Positions 27,316-38,151 of a stretch of 64,000 nucleotides of DNA are shown here, piece by piece. Origin of the DNA: Amphibalanus amphitrite (Eukaryota; Arthropoda; Thecostraca; Balanomorpha; Balanidae); the NCBI RefSeq assembly GCF_019059575.1, contig NW_024881522.1:965001-1029000 (forward strand), in the 5' to 3' direction. The notes under the pieces are model-generated. The model was given only the letters and a program-made list of their open reading frames with translations. It was not told where the DNA came from and did not search any database. The position numbers and the translations under genes are program-made. Each line of letters begins with the position of its first letter. The first letter of the stretch is position 1.

Positions 27316-28767
27316 ATGTGGCACCACAGCCGACTGCTGCGGGCCGTGCTGCTGCTCTCCTCTCTGCTCTCGCTGGCCGGCCTGCATGTGTCGGGCCCGA
27401 CATCTCCGGACGGGTGGCGCGCGGCACGCCTCGTGCCGTTGACGTTCACCGCGCTCAGCGCGCTCGGTAACCTGGCGTACGTGGTGACCAGCGGCAGCTC
27501 GCGGGCGGCGCTGGCCGCCATGCCGTTCGGGGTGCTGGCGCTGCACGCGACGCTGGTGCTGGTCCACCTGTTCCGCCGGCGCCGCCAGCTGCACGCCATC
27601 CTGGACAGGGCCGTCAGCGTCGAGCGAGCGACCGCGTTCTGCCGGGAGCACGGCGACTTTTCCTGGTTCCAGTGGCGACTGGGCATCTTGTGTTTTATCA
27701 CAGTCAGCACCATAACGTTGTGGTTAGCTGCATCTCTGTTGGCGGCGGAATTAAAACCTCCGTATTACCTGTACCCGATGCTGCTCCCCGAGGCTCTACG
27801 CGGACTGGACTTCTACTGGGTCATCCTCGGTCTCCAGATAGCAGCATCCGTAATGTCATTCACCATCCAGAGCACATTCGACGTTCTCCAGATGGGACTG
27901 GCAGACGCCGTAAGTGTCGCCCAGATCCGTCTGACCAGATACGTCAGCCGACTGGTGGTATCCACGACGCCTGCCTCGGGAGACCTGTTTGGAGACTTTC
28001 CGGTATGGAGCCTGGATAAAGCCCCCGCCAATGGTGGCAAAGATGCCGAACTGGCTGTCCCAGCAGTCGCCGCTGAAGTCAGAGCCTCCGTCACACCGTT
28101 CAGGCCTCGTAAGGTGGGTGCCGCTGAAGCCCACTGGTCGCCCGCCATCAGCAGGGATTTCACCAAGCCCGACGTAAAGACCTGGTCACAGAAGCCACAC
28201 AGCGCTGCCCCAGCCGCCCCGGACAACCAGCAAACCACGGGGGGTACGCACTGCCGGCACACATGCCCCACTCTGCCGGCGCCCGACGGAGACCTGCACG
28301 AGGGCCTGCGCCTGCTGGCGGGCGCGTACCGTTCAGTGCGCGAGCTGGCCACCGAGAGCGCCGAGCTGTGCTCTCTACCCACGCTGACTCAGCACGCCAG
28401 CGTCACTCTGGTCCTGCTGATCGGCGTGTACGTGGCCATCGACGGCTCCAAGGTGAACACCGCCCTGGTGTTCGGCAGCTTCGTGCTGTTCCTGCTGCTG
28501 AACACCCTCCGTCTGATGGCCGTCAGCGTGACCGGCAGCCGGCTGATCGACAGCGGCGAGGCGCTCTCGGCGGCGCTGGTGGCCACCAGCTGGCCCCGCC
28601 CGCTGCCCGCCCAGCTCCAGTTCGAGGTCATCATGCTGGTGGAGTGCACCAGGAAGCCGATCATGTTCGACGGATACGGCATCTTCGTACCGCAGAAGGA
28701 GACCCTGCTATCCCTGCTGAGCTTCATTCTAACGTATTTCGTTATTATGATACAGATCGGTCTGTAG
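27316..28767 (+). CDS. Gustatory receptor (Gr family, 7TM ligand-gated channel)
   Basis: A 483-aa arthropod chemoreceptor, expected in the membrane of sensory neurons. Hydrophobic segments lie at about 8-24 (N-terminal leading helix), 36-58, 64-86, 119-144, 168-190, 361-377, 382-403 and 464-481. The C-terminus, FDGYGIFVPQKETLLSLLSF then TYFVIMIQIGL, matches the family's TYhhhhhQF signature with I in place of F. The helix before the last three membrane segments (LRLLAGAYRSVRELATESAE) also fits. I chose the ATG at 27316 (ACCATG context) because it sits just before the first hydrophobic helix; the frame is open back to 27043, so an upstream start or 5' exon is possible. An A/P/K-rich loop of ~110 residues (about 215-325) is far longer than usual. 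The whole visible part is one exon with no breaks. Confidence 0.8.
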   Translation: MWHHSRLLRAVLLLSSLLSLAGLHVSGPTSPDGWRAARLVPLTFTALSALGNLAYVVTSGSSRAALAAMPFGVLALHATLVLVHLFRRRRQLHAILDRAVSVERATAFCREHGDFSWFQWRLGILCFITVSTITLWLAASLLAAELKPPYYLYPMLLPEALRGLDFYWVILGLQIAASVMSFTIQSTFDVLQMGLADAVSVAQIRLTRYVSRLVVSTTPASGDLFGDFPVWSLDKAPANGGKDAELAVPAVAAEVRASVTPFRPRKVGAAEAHWSPAISRDFTKPDVKTWSQKPHSAAPAAPDNQQTTGGTHCRHTCPTLPAPDGDLHEGLRLLAGAYRSVRELATESAELCSLPTLTQHASVTLVLLIGVYVAIDGSKVNTALVFGSFVLFLLLNTLRLMAVSVTGSRLIDSGEALSAALVATSWPRPLPAQLQFEVIMLVECTRKPIMFDGYGIFVPQKETLLSLLSFILTYFVIMIQIGL

Positions 28768-29392
28768 CGGAAATGGAAACCGATTACCGAAGTAGCTGAA
28801 TGGAAATGAACCCTGCATCGCACTTGTCGATTGTTGATGCCATTAGATTTTTATTTAAACTGAAGATAAATGAGCGAGTAGTGAGTACCACTACATACAT
28901 AGCAAGGAAACCGTTTAGAGATATGTTTTTTTTTTTACCTTAGCCGTTTGTAGCTTATTCAGCAGGTCGAGTATTTTTTTTAAGCAAACCATTGTTCTCG
29001 AAAGCATGCATTCCTGCATTGCGAATCCGTTTAACTGTTTTTTTTTTTTGCCATTCGCCTCACCTTTCTATGGCCTGTTGGCTGTTAACTAATACACAAT
29101 TGAGTTATCCTACTTCCAGTCGTATCTCTTCGCAGGGTAGAATGCACTGAACCGACCAATCTTGCACTAAAGGTCTGGTGAAAGTCTGCGCAGTTTGAAA
29201 CACCAGCCCAGAAGCTTGGATTCTGCAGTTTAGGCAAGATTGTGGTACAGAAGGTACCCATGATAGTTCACTTTTGGTGGTGGTTGGTAACAATATTTTA
29301 CATTCTTCTGGAGGAGGGCGTTTTTAATCACACCACAGTTTATTAATGTGAGCGGAAAACCACGGCGTGGAGCGAGGCGAGCCTTAGTACAG
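28768..29392. other. 3' flank of the receptor gene, nothing else seen
   Basis: Contains three T-runs of 9-10 bases and no frame or repeat I can name. A canonical AATAAA close to the receptor stop is not obvious. Confidence 0.4.
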
Positions 29393-29396
29393 TTAA

Positions 29397-30297
29397 CCCT
29401 CGCCCGCACATGGGGGGGGGGAGTGACCACCCCCCAGGTAGTCTTTCTGCTCTGCACTCAACATTTGTAGAGCTAAAAGGCTGATTTTTCGTATAGCTGC
29501 TCCTCTATCCTTTCTTGATGTCCACTGAAAATTTCAGGTTTCTGTGATTTTTTGTTTCGGAGATATGACCTTGTTTTTCAGGTCATGTCATGACCCAAAT
29601 GGCCAATTCTCAACATCTTGCGTTTGCCATGGGCCTTATGAGCTTTTGACACCCTGATTTCGGCCTTTTTTGCCAGTCTTACCTCCTACCTATCATGGAA
29701 CATGTTGTTCGACGATGTACAGGGGTCAAGGTCAGGGTCAAGGTCAACCTAGGTCACCTAAGATAATTGCGTTTTAGGCAAGCTGAATTTACTTTTTTTT
29801 GAAGTTTTTTGACTGCATTTTTGGTAAAAGCTTCTCAGATCATGATTTCATGTAATATGGACCCAAAAACAATCGGTGCACACATCAGTATACACACAGA
29901 CACACACAGACATACAAACGCATATAATTGACCTTGACCTAACTTGACCTGAAATGACCTCAGCAGCAAAATTCTTGTCGGGTAGTGTGACAAAGAGGTT
30001 CTAGCTGGCTTGGCACCAGAAAACAGCATCGTCATCGGTATTTGATAAGCAGCACACTTGATATCTAACGGTGACCCAAAACAGAAACATTTTTTAGTTT
30101 GACCTAACCTGGAAGGTCAATGACTGACCTGAGAAGGTAAAACTGGGTATCATTGGATTCGTCTCTTCCCAAAGAATCTTTTTGGTCCTTACTGCTAAGC
30201 TCTATCTCCAACAGGAACGAAATGGCGCGGGGGGTGGCAACCCCCCCCCCCCCCCATGTGCGTTCTAGGATGGGAAAATGGCATGTGCGGGCGAGGG
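29397..30297. mobile_element. piggyBac-like non-autonomous element 1 (TTAA-flanked)
   Basis: The ends are a perfect 16-bp inverted repeat, CCCTCGCCCGCACATG at left and CATGTGCGGGCGAGGG at right, flanked on each side by TTAA (29393-29396, 30298-30301). TTAA duplications with CCC-starting ends are the hallmark of piggyBac elements. Just inside each end is a run of G, a short loop and a run of C that could fold into a hairpin. At 901 bp it has no transposase. The interior is rich in AGGTCA/TGACCT motifs, often as TCAAGGTCA. Confidence 0.8.
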
Positions 30298-30396
30298 TTA
30301 AAGACGCATCAATTTTAGATCTTATGTACATAGATACACATCGCACAATTGATTTTCCCAACAATTTTTGCGATAACTTTGGTGTCAATAATTATA

Positions 30397-31263
30397 GGAG
30401 ACCGAGGCTAAGCGGCCACTCGGGGTTAAATGGCTATCCCGTATTTTATCCATTCATAAAAGGTATCAACTCCAGTTGTTGGTTGCCAATTATAGTCCTC
30501 CTCGCGGTCGTTCGAATGAGCCACACCGGGGTTTCCGGCCCGTCGCTATTGCTCTGTAATACACGGAAAAAGTATTTGTTCCCAGACCTGTGTCTTACTA
30601 TTTTTACGCTTCTTAAATTTTTCATCGATAACCGTTTGGGATTTCATTTAAGCATACTTATTCACCCAGTGCGTGCCTATTGTACATGAACCTATTCTAC
30701 GAATTTAAATGCTTTTTGCCCCACTAATAGCTGAGCTGGAATATTTTTTCTTGGACGGTATGCGCGGGGCAAAGTAGCCAGACCCCCATTGGCCATTAAT
30801 TGTTTCCATCTGGACAACAGACGTTATTTATATTTAAATGTATCGGGATGCGTTTATTTTGGCCACTCTTTGGTTACACGTGTTACCAAAAAATGCAATG
30901 CACTGTTTTACCATGAATGTCATCGCATTTTTCAGCTACAGGTAGGTAGATGACAAAATAAACAGCCATCCTCGTTTAAACCGTTCCATCATCAACTCTA
31001 CTAGTGCGCCCTGTTTCTCATGCCGGGACAAAGAAATCGCCGGTGTCCACTTTGCCCCGGGGGCTGGGGCAAAGTGCACATGCATAGGTGTAAAGTTTTG
31101 CCAATATCTCCTATATGTGAACGCCTTTAGAAATGAAACGAAGTTTAAATGAAACGCAATTTAATACGGATCATTTTGACATGTGGAAGAATCTTTCCAA
31201 GTTTGAAAATGAAGTGTTGGCATAGAAGCAAACATTAGGGTGGCCGCTTTGCCCCGTTCTCCC
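30397..31263. mobile_element. TIR element with GGGGCAAAG-type ends
   Basis: The left end reads GGAGACCGAGGCTAAGCGGC and the right end, read on the minus strand, GGAGAACGGGGCAAAGCGGC, with the match continuing into CCAC. Further GGGGCAAAGT strings occur inside at about 30767 and 31070. No reading frame of note. Possible TA duplication. I cannot assign a superfamily. Confidence 0.5.
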
Positions 31264-31608
31264 TTACAATAAATTTATTTTACCGTCATTGTGTTTCTCT
31301 CGAGGAGATGCATCGTATGAACAATACGTTGACCGGAAGAATTAATTTCAAAATTTGATCTCACGTCGAGGTCACGACCTGACTGAAAAAGCATATGTTG
31401 CATGTCAATCAATCCGTATTAATGACCAAAGTACATTCCAGGTGATTTCATTGCTCTATTATGTCGCAAGTATCAAGCAAAAGTTATCGTCAAAAAACTG
31501 ATGGAGATCTTTTACGACCTAACATGGCAGTTGAGTGGCCACTGCCACGAGCTGCGCCACATATAATATATATTGCATATGGGTAGAATGGTTGTGTTTC
31601 TGCAAGTA

Positions 31609-32000
31609 CAGGGTGACACAAAAAACGGTCATCACCAAAATTCGAATAACTTCGGAAGTTTTATTCAGATCATCACCAAACTTCGGCCACTTTAGGTCAC
31701 ACCTATGTAGCAGACATCCACCAAGTTTCAAGTCTTCACTACGAATACTTTTAGTACAGTGTGTGTTTTACGGACGCTCCACAACGTGCTCCAGGTGAGC
31801 GCCCCGGCGCTGCAGGGCGTAGGCACACCTGCATCCGGCGGGCAAAGTTGTCGATAACCCGATAAGAATAACGTTTCAGGGGTAGCACACCCCCTGAGCA
31901 CTGTCTCCAGAGGCCATTGCACTCTGTAAAGTGCACAGCCATCGGGTTATCGACAACTTTGCCCGCCGGATGCAAGTGTGCCTACGCCCTGCAGCGCCGT
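31609..32000 (-). pseudogene. mariner-like transposase 3' remnant with fold-back duplication
   Basis: The minus strand encodes the C-terminal end of an IS630/Tc1-mariner type transposase, with RVIDNFARRMQVCLR and, in another frame after it, LQRRGAHLEHVVERP then stop. The family usually reads VI.NFARR.Q.CL...GAHLEH, so the fragment holds at least one frameshift and lacks the catalytic part. The likely element end CAGGGTGACACAAAAAACGG starts at 31609 next to TA. A 59-bp stretch (31805-31863) is repeated inverted at 31941-31999 with one mismatch, so the last coding segment exists twice, head to head. Confidence 0.65.
31805..31999. repeat. Near-perfect inverted repeat, 59-bp arms, 77-bp spacer
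   Basis: Arms 31805-31863 and 31941-31999 agree at 58 of 59 positions as reverse complements. The transcript or single strand would form a long stable hairpin. Confidence 0.9.
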
Positions 32001-32500
32001 ATATGGAGGAGCGCCGTATATGTATCTTGTAGTTTTGACGTGTTTCTTCAAAGCTGGATGCATTTGTACTTTTTCCCATTCCCCTATTATGGTGAGGTCA
32101 CAAATCTGACCTGACGCCAGGTCACAGATATGAAATAAAAACATGTCTAGATATACCAATTGTTGGTATTGATACCCTAATGTTTTTACCGAATCAAGCC
32201 TAGTGACCTGACCTGGGTGACTTGGGAATTGGCATCAAAACTTTACACACGATGCTTATTGATGTATGATAAACTATACAAAGTTTCCCCGCCGCAGTTT
32301 TCTTAACACACGCAAGAGTGGAGTGTGGCAAAATAACGTCTCCCCCATGCACCCGGTGAAGGTTAAGTAGTCGTCCTTCAAATATTTTGACAATCGTATG
32401 ATCCTTGCGTATGAGTTTCAAAAGTTTTTAATATCAAAATTTAACATGTATTCCAATTTCCAGCGCCACTAATTTAAAATACATCATATTTTTATGTGAC

Positions 32501-32508
32501 CTGGGTCG
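32501..32508. repeat. 8-bp target-site duplication, left copy
   Basis: CTGGGTCG, identical to 32656-32663, flanks the 147-bp element. Confidence 0.75.
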
Positions 32509-32655
32509 CAGTTGCGGATCCAAGGGAGGGCAATTAGGGCAATTGCCCCTCCCAAACGGCATAATTTTAACATAACGCCTATGTACGGTGCATGGAAAGA
32601 ACATCAAATTGTAATGTTTTGCCCCTCCCAAAACTCTGAGCTGGATCCGCCAATG
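32509..32655. mobile_element. hAT-like MITE, 147 bp
   Basis: The left end CAGTTGCGGATCC pairs with the right end GGATCCGCCAATG (reverse complement CATTGGCGGATCC), agreeing at 11 of 13 bases. A perfect 8-bp duplication CTGGGTCG flanks it, as in hAT elements. Inside are TTGCCCCTCCCAAA repeats in both halves. No coding capacity. Confidence 0.75.
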
Positions 32656-32663
32656 CTGGGTCG
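32656..32663. repeat. 8-bp target-site duplication, right copy
   Basis: CTGGGTCG, matching 32501-32508. Confidence 0.75.
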
Positions 32664-35600
32664 GATCAAATTCAACAATTCAATAAACAATAAGGAAAAG
32701 CGTTTATGCCTCCCGCTCAGAACAAATGTGTCTTATCCACGAGCTTTCAGTATCATGACATGAGTCGCTACTCATCTGGAAGTTGGGACTAAGACGGTTA
32801 GAGCAGGTAGTAGCCCATATATAAATGCAAGCAAAAAGCATGTTCTGTTTGCGCATCTGAAATACCTACTGACAGTCCAGTTCAGCCAAAAATGACCCGT
32901 AGTGACCTCTCGACGGCCGATGGGGCACTGACGCGGCGAATGTCGCCTGCGTGGGCTCGTCAGCCGTCCGTTATATAATTCATCTAGTTTATAGCTCGAA
33001 GGCAAACAGTTGATAATGACGGTAAACTACATATGTCGAGCGGACAAACAAAGCGGCGGAGCGCTTTGTTGCGACATTGTTTACTCCGACCAGACCAAAA
33101 CGTAAACAGAAGCCTAATTCATGCCTATTCTGCTAGCTGTCGTTCATTACCAGTCGTACCTATTTGCCGTAGGATAAATGAATTGTGATGGTTTCCATGC
33201 ATCATACATTATTACCAACAGAAATGCACACCATGTCACAAGCTACTTATTTATCGCATGAACTCGACTTGACCCACCTGGATATGACGGGTCACTGGCC
33301 TGCAGATGTTTGAAGTCTCAAAATAAACATCAAATAACCAAAGAGGCTAATCGTCAGTTGTTGACAGTGTAGATACCAAAAACTATCAGAGTCACTAATG
33401 AGCAAATCAATTTTTCGATGGCACTCACGAAGAACCGTCTTGTCTGCTACCTTAGATTGGAGCCGATCCTCCACTGAGCGCCGATATGGCCGAGTGACGA
33501 GAACGGGAGGAGCCCGGCGGGCCGCCATCAGCCACTTCCTCCATCACGGTCGGTGCGGTGAGCAGAGCCCGCCCTAATTATGGACTGGCCGTGTCACTAA
33601 TGACCGGGTACCCGACCAGAAGTGCGCCGGCCCGCCCCGACCCCGCCCCGCGCGCCGGCCGCCGCGCCGGCCACCGCAGCCTCCGCCGCCACTGGCTCTC
33701 AGTCCTCTTAATTACTGGACCGTTTCAATCCGCTGATAATAAAAATTTCCCACCTTCCTCTGATCAGATAATGGCCAACTGGGTTGTAAGTTGTAAACAA
33801 ATCATTGTTCGGCGGCGGACATGAGGGCCCGGCGGCCGGCGATCACACTGCCACCTGTCGGCCGGCGGCAGGAGCGCGCGCCGGCCGGCCGACCGCCTCC
33901 CGCTGCGAGAGCTATGTGCCGGCCGGCCGGGCCGGCGGCCGCTGCCCGGACCAGTCGTGCCGCCGTCCGCCGCGAGTTGGGACCGCCCGTACCGCGCCGC
34001 CCCGCCGACGAGCAGCGTCTCGCCGGACCGTGTTCAGCTCAGGAGACCACGGGACGTGCCCTGTCCCACACCGGCCGACCCCGACTGCCGCCGAGTTTGA
34101 TGGTGAGTACCAAACTTGGAGTCTGGGAAAGGTATAGGTCTGTCTCACCCGTGTATTCGAATTTCGAGAAGACAGAAGAGCTGTTTGCGTGCTTTGTAGT
34201 GTGGTATAAGAACAGTGAACGCCTTTAAACTAGCGCTGAACCATGGGATGGCGAGCGTGAACATTGACCATGCCACCTGTTCGATGTATCTCGTTCCCTG
34301 ACGCTCCCTCGATAAGACCTTCGATCCCATCAGGTCCGCATCGCCCGAACCCGACCATGTAAACACGCTCACGGGAGAGATAACAGCACGATTGCTTGTC
34401 CTTTTTGTTCAGACCTCCAGCCAACATCGATCCCAGTCGATTGAAGACATCTGCTTTCAGATCACGGTAAAACGCTGAGATGACGTTTTCCATTAGCATA
34501 TTGGCCCATTCCGGCCCATTTTGCTGCGCATTTGAATGAGAGGCGAGCGTCATCTCGGTCCGTTTCGCTCCTCCATATACGGCGTCTCCATATATCAGCT
34601 CTCCGGGACTGCCTGCTGCTCCTGCCGGCACCGACCGGCCCGAGAGGGGCCGACCGAAGCCCGACCAAAGCTCGGTTGGGATGGTGTGGGGTCGACCGAT
34701 GGCCACATGACACATAAGCCCGAACAGTTTCCATGGACTGACTGAGCCCCCCAACTAACGCCCAATCACACATCAGCTGAGCTCTACCAATCCCGACCGG
34801 ACGCAGCAAATCCATACCGTCCGCTAATGGAGTCCGAACAAACCTTGACGGACCTCACGGCGCCTTGGGAGACCCAATCGGTCCCGTCCGGTCGGCCGGT
34901 CCGGTCCGCAGTCGGGACGCGGAGGTCGGTCGGGCAGTTCGGAGTCCCCAGATCGGCCCGGACTGGGTATATCGGGCCGACATCTGATACCGCTGTAGTC
35001 GGCTGTCAGGCAGGTGATCGGGACGGGGAGGGACGGGGAGGGAGGGGTGGAGGGCAGGCAGGGGAGCGGCGAGACTGGACTCCGGGGCGGTACAGAGATG
35101 GCCGGGAAGACCAGGTTGGGCTGCCAACTGGCGTGGTCTATGGGAGCCGTGGATATTGTCGCCTCTGCTGTAGAAGCTGCACGCTGGATAAAACAGGGTG
35201 TGTCGAGGGTGCCGTAGCTGACAAAGAGCAACTTTTTTGGCTGGAAACCATGCTGGTCAGAATTTTCAAAACTTTCGAGGCCGTGAAAGTCACTTCCGAG
35301 CCAATAGAGGTTAGGGCAGCTTCAGCTACTCATGTCATTGGAGAGCAGGACTGTGCTGGCTGTCACTGACTGGGAACACTGCTCTGCTTTCGGTGTAACC
35401 ACACCCCACAGTCTTGGACCACTCCCCTGTTCTGTGACCCTGCCCCGCCGTCTGGCTGACCCTGTCGCGCCGTCCGCGACGCCCGCCGCCCTGCCGGCCG
35501 CCCGTCGGGTCGGTGGGCGTCAGCGGAGGTCGGACGGCGATTAGGCCCGTCCGCCACCTCGGCCGGCACCCTGGTAAGCCGCCTGGAATGCGCCGGGCGC

Positions 35601-36966
35601 CGGCCGGCCGCTCGCGCTGCGCCGCCGCCAGCCCTGCCCTCGTCCCAGCCCGCAGATCCGGCCGACGCTATGGTTGCTGGGTGGCTTAGGGCGGTGGTCG
35701 ATGGGCACTGAACAAGAGCGGAGGCTGGATGTGGTTAGAGGTAGCTGAGGAGGAACTGTTTGAAGAAGGCGTTGGAGATGTTGGTTACGTTTGGGTGTGG
35801 TTCTCGTTAGTTGAAGCAACCATTCATTCAGCTCTGGTCTGACCTCGTGACAATGCCATCCGATGGAAACTCGGCCAGCGCTCACGTTTCATGATTCGAG
35901 ACAAGTTTCAATCTTGAACAATTAGTTTTGATTCGAGACCAAGCTTCTGTCTACCGCTCCAGATAGCGGTTTCCCTACCGAAATCCCGCGGCTTCATGTG
36001 GACGGCGGAAGCCAAACACCGTCCCAGTTTCCGCCCGAGTCTCATTCAAATGTCTCGGTTCGCGGCCCTCTCTGCACCGCTGAAAGTGGAACAATGCGGG
36101 ACCTGGAACGTCACCTGACTCGCGGTGACATCTCGTTCACGGACGAGAAGGATCAGATAGCGGTGAATGGGCAATCCACGACAGCTTTGCTCGCATATTT
36201 CCTGCGCTTTTTTCTGTTTTGGTGATGTATGCCTAAAAGGGAGGATTTGTCCTCCAAATATATATCACTGTCCCCGCAAAAGGTTGAGGGGATTTCCTAC
36301 CACCGAAGGTATTCCACGCACGGTCAAGGTCGAGTCTCGAACAGGTTTCCTCGTAAGGAAGTGACGATAGCCTCGTGACAGACGCATTCTCGCTGCTGTG
36401 CTTCTCTTTATGAGAATTAGCTACCCTTATCTCAGGCTTACGAAGGAATATTCAGCCTTTATGTAGTCCTAGTCGCAAATCGAGTCGCTAATAAAACCTG
36501 CCATCTCAGGATGGGCGGCTAATGATCCTCTGTGCCCCCCCCCCCCCAGTCTGGGTCCTCCCGTCACCTCCAGCGCCGTCTTTATTCTACTCTGCCACCT
36601 CCAGTGCCCATCCCCGTCCACACTGCCAAATCCAGCGTCCGACTCGGTCCCTTTCTGCCACTTCCAGCCGGCGTCCTCCTCTGCCACCTCCAGCCGGATA
36701 TGCCTAATGAGCCGTCGCGGATTCCGCGGTACCGCGGCGACGCTCCGCCCCGTGTCGTAATGACCGCAATGCTCTACTCCGCCGGCCGAGGATACAGCTG
36801 TACGGGGATGGTTAATTGCCCGCTAAACGGCCACCATTCAACGATGGATTCTTCATTATTATTGGCTTATCATTATAATGATTGTGGTTGGAATGTTAAA
36901 ATTGCAGGTTGAAATTGTCGAAACTAGGACAGAGGGGATCTAGCTCTTTGTCATAGGTATGTTATA
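32664..36966. other. Non-coding DNA with GC-rich islands; possible intron of a minus-strand gene
   Basis: GC-rich islands lie at about 33540-34100 and 34840-35680. The first ends on the plus strand in a good donor (GATG followed by GTGAGTACC at about 34100), so it could be a promoter with a non-coding first exon. A G-rich stretch suited to a G-quadruplex sits at 35020-35047. A weak candidate exon on the minus strand is 34373-34523. No protein domain is recognisable. Confidence 0.4.
35020..35047 (+). other. Potential G-quadruplex-forming run
   Basis: At least five runs of three or four G separated by one or two bases (GGG AC GGGG A GGG AC GGGG A GGG). This satisfies the usual G3+N1-7 pattern; folding is inference. 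Confidence 0.6.
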
Positions 36967-36970
36967 TTAA

Positions 36971-38147
36971 CCCGCGCCGTGCTGGTGGCCTGAACTTTCC
37001 GCCGAGTGCTGGGGGGGGGGGCGTTTTCACGCCCCCCGTCTAACTCGGCTCCTGGGCCACGTAGCGACACGCGGTAAGCGGCAATCGAAAGAGCGTCAAA
37101 AATAAGGACGAAAACACTTCGGTCATTTTTTGGGTCAGGTCAAAGGTCAGGTCACCAGAGGTCACCAAAGGTAAAATGTTGACTATTTCAACATTTTGGA
37201 AACTGCCAACGGCTATCTCGGGAACCGATAGAGCTACAGCGCCGCGGAAAAGCGCATTCGATAGCCCTTTTACAGACCTTTCTGAGTAATGTTCTCAGAT
37301 TTGACCTCAGGTCAACGGTTTAGCCTCCAGAGGGCAAAAACTCCAAAAATAGCCGTTTTTAAGAAAAACGTTTTTTCGTCAATAACTTTTGACTCATAAG
37401 CGCCATGACATTACTTTTGCCAACATCGTGTTCCTCTCGTCGAGACGCGTCGAATGAACTATTCGTTGACCTTGAAAGGTCATTTTGAAAATTTGACCTC
37501 AGGTCAAGGTCATGACCTGACCGAAAAGGGTCATGTTGCATATCAGTCGATCCGTATCGTCGAGCTGAACACATCTGACGTGTTTTCACCGCTCTAGCAC
37601 GTCTCTATCAAAAGTTATAGCCAAAAAACTGCTGGCGACCAATCATGACCTGAGATGACCTCAGGGGCACACAGAGGGGTCACTGGTGCATTTTTCCTAT
37701 TCAGTGTGTCATGTTTACCTATGAACCGATGTTTGAGAGCGTTTTGAACGATATTCGTCCAAAAGAGGCGCATTTCAATTTTCTCCCATTGACTTATAAT
37801 GGAGAGGTCGCAAAATTGACCTGACCTTAGGTCACAGATATCAAAAATCCGAGATATACATTTTATACATACTGTTACTCATATCAATCGCTGAAAGTTT
37901 CAAAGTGATCGTTCAGTCGGTGTAGCTATAGCGAGCCTTTGAACTTTTTCTGAGGTAAGGTCACTTGACGTGACCTGGTGACCTGACCTTGAACGGCTCA
38001 GGTCTGAAATTTTCACAACATGTGCGGAAATGATGTAGGAACACGTGTACCAAAAACGGCGGCGCTGCGCGCCGCCGTTTTTGAGATATTCGCGAAAAAC
38101 CTGAGGGGGGGGCGTAAAAACGCCCCCCCCCCCCAGCACGGCGCGGG
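36971..38147. mobile_element. piggyBac-like non-autonomous element 2 (TTAA-flanked)
   Basis: The inverted ends CCCGCGCCGTGCTGG (left) and CCAGCACGGCGCGGG (right) are perfect over 15 bp and flanked by TTAA at 36967-36970 and 38148-38151. As in element 1, a G-run, short loop and C-run lies inside each end, here around GCGTTTTCACGC and GCGTAAAAACGC. At 1,177 bp it has no transposase. The interior has many AGGTCA/TGACCT motifs, for example at 37131-37170, 37466-37520 and 37954-37996. A diverged relative lies at 31285-32345. Confidence 0.8.
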
Positions 38148-38151
38148 TTAA

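Larger units (their letters stand above)
31285..32345. mobile_element. Diverged relative of piggyBac-like element 2, interrupted
   Basis: Blocks here match the element at 36971-38147 in the same order: 31285-31510 resembles 37425-37645 (shared GTTGCAT.TCA.TC.ATCCGTAT and AAAAGTTAT.G.CAAAAAACTG), and 32085-32135 resembles 37800-37850 (GAGGTC.CAAA.TTGACCTGAC). A mariner-like fragment (31609-32000) sits between the blocks. Outer ends are not recognisable, so limits are approximate. Confidence 0.55.
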
